Assembly: GCA_951394045.1 (NCBI GenBank)
Contig: OX595995.1
Location: 2,046,001-2,110,000, forward strand
Direction: 5' to 3'
DNA length: 64,000 nt
Source of the DNA: Nitzschia sp. DOCU1
Taxonomy: Eukaryota > Bacillariophyta > Bacillariophyceae > Bacillariales > Bacillariaceae
The position numbers and the translations under genes were made by a program. Every line of letters begins with the position of its first letter. Within the stretch, counting starts at the first letter, position 1. A model generated the notes under the pieces. It saw only the letters and a list, made by a program, of their open reading frames with translations. It was not told the DNA's origin and did not search any database. Below, one piece after another: positions 62,418-64,000 of the stretch.

Positions 62418-64000
62418 ATGACAAGACCAAGGCCGCTTCTAGTGTTATCATTGGTGTCATTGTGTTCACTAGTACGGCCGCCTGTGGGGGTCGACGGAGC
62501 CCTGCGATGTTCTCAAACGCAGGATTGCCGAAAAGCTTTGCGAGAAGGGTCGGAATGCATTGACGGCTTTTGTTCGAATCCCTACCAGCAGGGCTGCTTG
62601 AAAACCATGGGAATTCATGTTCAGTACGACGCCTCCGTGTCGCGTCTCGTAGCACGGCAAGCTGCGAGCACCAGCGACATACCGAAACGAACCTGCAACT
62701 TGGACGACACAAGTGAACTAAACTGTCAAACGAACTTGAATTTTGAGTATCCACAAGTTCGAATTCACAACGGAAACTGGGAGTCCAGCATTTTCTTTGC
62801 TTGGATTCTGCAGATCCTGCTCATGGAAGTCCTTGGAGTGCCAGCAACCGTCGGGCTCATCACGAATACAACGTCGGCGTCTGGCTTCTACTCGCCCACT
62901 AACACGCTGGAATATTCCAGTGCTGCGTATCCTTTCGAAGCGCTCAAAGACGCGGACGCATGCCACTTGAAGGATGGACCATGTGCACAAGTCATGCCAG
63001 AAGTCTGGAATGGGCAGAAAAATGAGTGGACGCAGGCAATGCTAGACGGATATGTAGAGCCCCTTGAAGGGAATGGACAGGTGGGAAAGGGATCCTGGTA
63101 CCTTCCAAGATTCACCGCGGAGAGAGACGACTCTCTGGTCAGCTTCTATGGCCTGTCGGGAGAAGAAAATAGACACAAACTTGCAGATGCTTTTCGCAAG
63201 CCCACGACCTGGAGGGACTATTGTGAGCTGGTATCCCCGAACAACTGCTCGACGCCGGATGTAACTGCTCTGCACTTTCCTGTAGAAGACGAGCAACATC
63301 GATATTTTGTTCCCGGGTCTTACCAAGGATTTTTTCGATTGACACCTGAAAACAACTGTACAGCATTTCCTGATACATGCATCGGTCATATTGTGGGCCC
63401 CGGCTGTGATTGGAGCACAAATGTCGATGCACAAATTTACTGGAATGATATCAAGCTCAAGTCCGATGGGCCTCTACTCCCAAACGGGGGCTACGAATAC
63501 TCTGGTAAGCTTGTCAGGGGGTATTGAATTGGATGGTAGTCAGAAGCCCAACAATGTTGGAACTAACTCCTTATTGTGTCCCGGTAGGCATGATTGAAAT
63601 ATGGCGGGCAGCGGATGCGACAAAGTCAAATGTCGTTTTTTGGTGGTGGCGCCCTGAAGCATTAGTGGAAGAGTTCCATGAAACAGAGTCGCAATTTCAA
63701 CAAATTCTCCTGCCAGAAGCAACTGATGTTTGTTCAAGATCCCGGGTAGATACGGAAGCACGATGTTCGGAAGATATCATGGTGCGAAGAGGTAGTCCAG
63801 AAGGAGCGTGTGATCAAGAAGCCCATGCTCTACAGAAAGTCATCTCCAAAAGGTTTCAAGAAGAGACACAACGCCAGCCCCTTGACAGAAGGAGCCCTAG
63901 CTATGATCTCATCAAGGCGGTCAAAATAACTGATCTGGAAATCAATAATATGTTGAAGAGATGGATCAATCGTCGAGTCGATAAGTACGGAAATGATGCC
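62418..64000 (+). CDS. secreted/receptor-like protein with OpuAC-like substrate-binding domain (3'-truncated by window)
   Basis: Exons 62418..63504 and 63588..64000+; 83-nt GT-AG intron in phase (Y-S-G, then M-I-E-I-W-R). It starts with ATG 62418 and a signal peptide (residues 1-28, LLVLSLVSLCSLVRPPVGVDG). A cysteine-rich segment follows (C-S-Q-T-Q-D-C...C-I-D-G-F-C). The main domain resembles the glycine-betaine/quaternary amine binding protein OpuAC: N-W-E-S-S-I-F-F-A-W-I-L-Q-I-L-L-M-E-V-L-G near residue 125, ALKDADACHLKDGPC, V-M-P-E-V-W and, in exon 2, VVFWWWRPEALVEEF. In algae similar domains sit on large receptor-like proteins, some with cyclase domains; the rest is outside the window, so this is only possible here. 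Confidence 0.7.

Noticed and set aside
62570..62600. gttcgaatccctacc, resembling a tRNA B box
   Set aside because: No A box or cloverleaf partner in range, and it lies inside the coding exon of the OpuAC-like protein.
1..64000. CRISPR arrays, bacterial operons, rRNA or tRNA genes
   Set aside because: No regularly spaced short direct repeats with unique spacers, no conserved rRNA blocks or tRNA cloverleafs were seen, and gene structure with many spliceosomal introns is eukaryotic.

Overview
The window reads as nuclear DNA of a diatom or close stramenopile relative. Genes lie on both strands, are compact, and are split by short GT-AG introns (mostly 63-111 nt). Several proteins look like diatom-type families: an ankyrin-repeat family, a W-x-x-L repeat protein, and a secreted protein with an OpuAC-like domain. 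The copia and gypsy elements also look like diatom LTR retrotransposons. This assignment is inferred from gene style and recognised families, not from a database search.

Layout. 1-3.0 kb: 3' part of an XRN-type 5'-3' exoribonuclease with an unexpected hydrophobic C-terminal tail. 3.0-6.0 kb (-): a small uncertain acidic gene and a badly interrupted SET-domain methyltransferase-like gene. 6.1-7.4 kb (-): a secreted GH27 alpha-galactosidase. 8.4-20 kb: a retroelement island holding a decayed minus-strand gypsy element, an intact gypsy element (13485-19126, 420-bp LTRs that look identical, CTGCT target duplication) and a relic reverse-transcriptase fragment. 20-22.5 kb: gene-poor, with inverted and degenerate tandem repeats. 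22.5-30.3 kb: secretory thioredoxin, type II membrane protein, broken ankyrin gene, Rab geranylgeranyltransferase alpha subunit, GT92 glycosyltransferase, W-x-x-L repeat protein. 30.7-42.4 kb: dTDP-glucose 4,6-dehydratase, SERF-like protein, a 12-exon pyruvate kinase with three 11-12 nt microexons, a DNAJC25-like ER co-chaperone, a membrane protein of unknown function and a type II glycosyltransferase. 42.6-44.4 kb: a satellite-like repeat array. 46.3-52.4 kb: a nucleoredoxin-like protein that has lost both redox motifs, two divergently transcribed V-ATPase subunit c paralogs, and uracil phosphoribosyltransferase. 52.7-59.1 kb: a complete copia element with LTRs that look identical but interrupted ORFs. 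59-64 kb: a gene-poor stretch, a FAIM-like protein and the 5' part of a secreted or receptor-like protein with an OpuAC-like domain.

There is no operon logic; neighbours are mostly functionally unrelated housekeeping genes. The secretory-pathway theme recurs: alpha-galactosidase, GT92 and a second glycosyltransferase, secretory thioredoxin, ER J-protein, Rab prenylation, and the V-ATPase proton channel. The strongest items for a second look are the pyruvate kinase microexons, the cysteine-less nucleoredoxin, the head-to-head V-ATPase c pair with an expanded loop, and the recurrent in-frame TGA codons in two of the three retrotransposons. Exon coordinates were worked out by eye from splice consensus, reading phase and family conservation.
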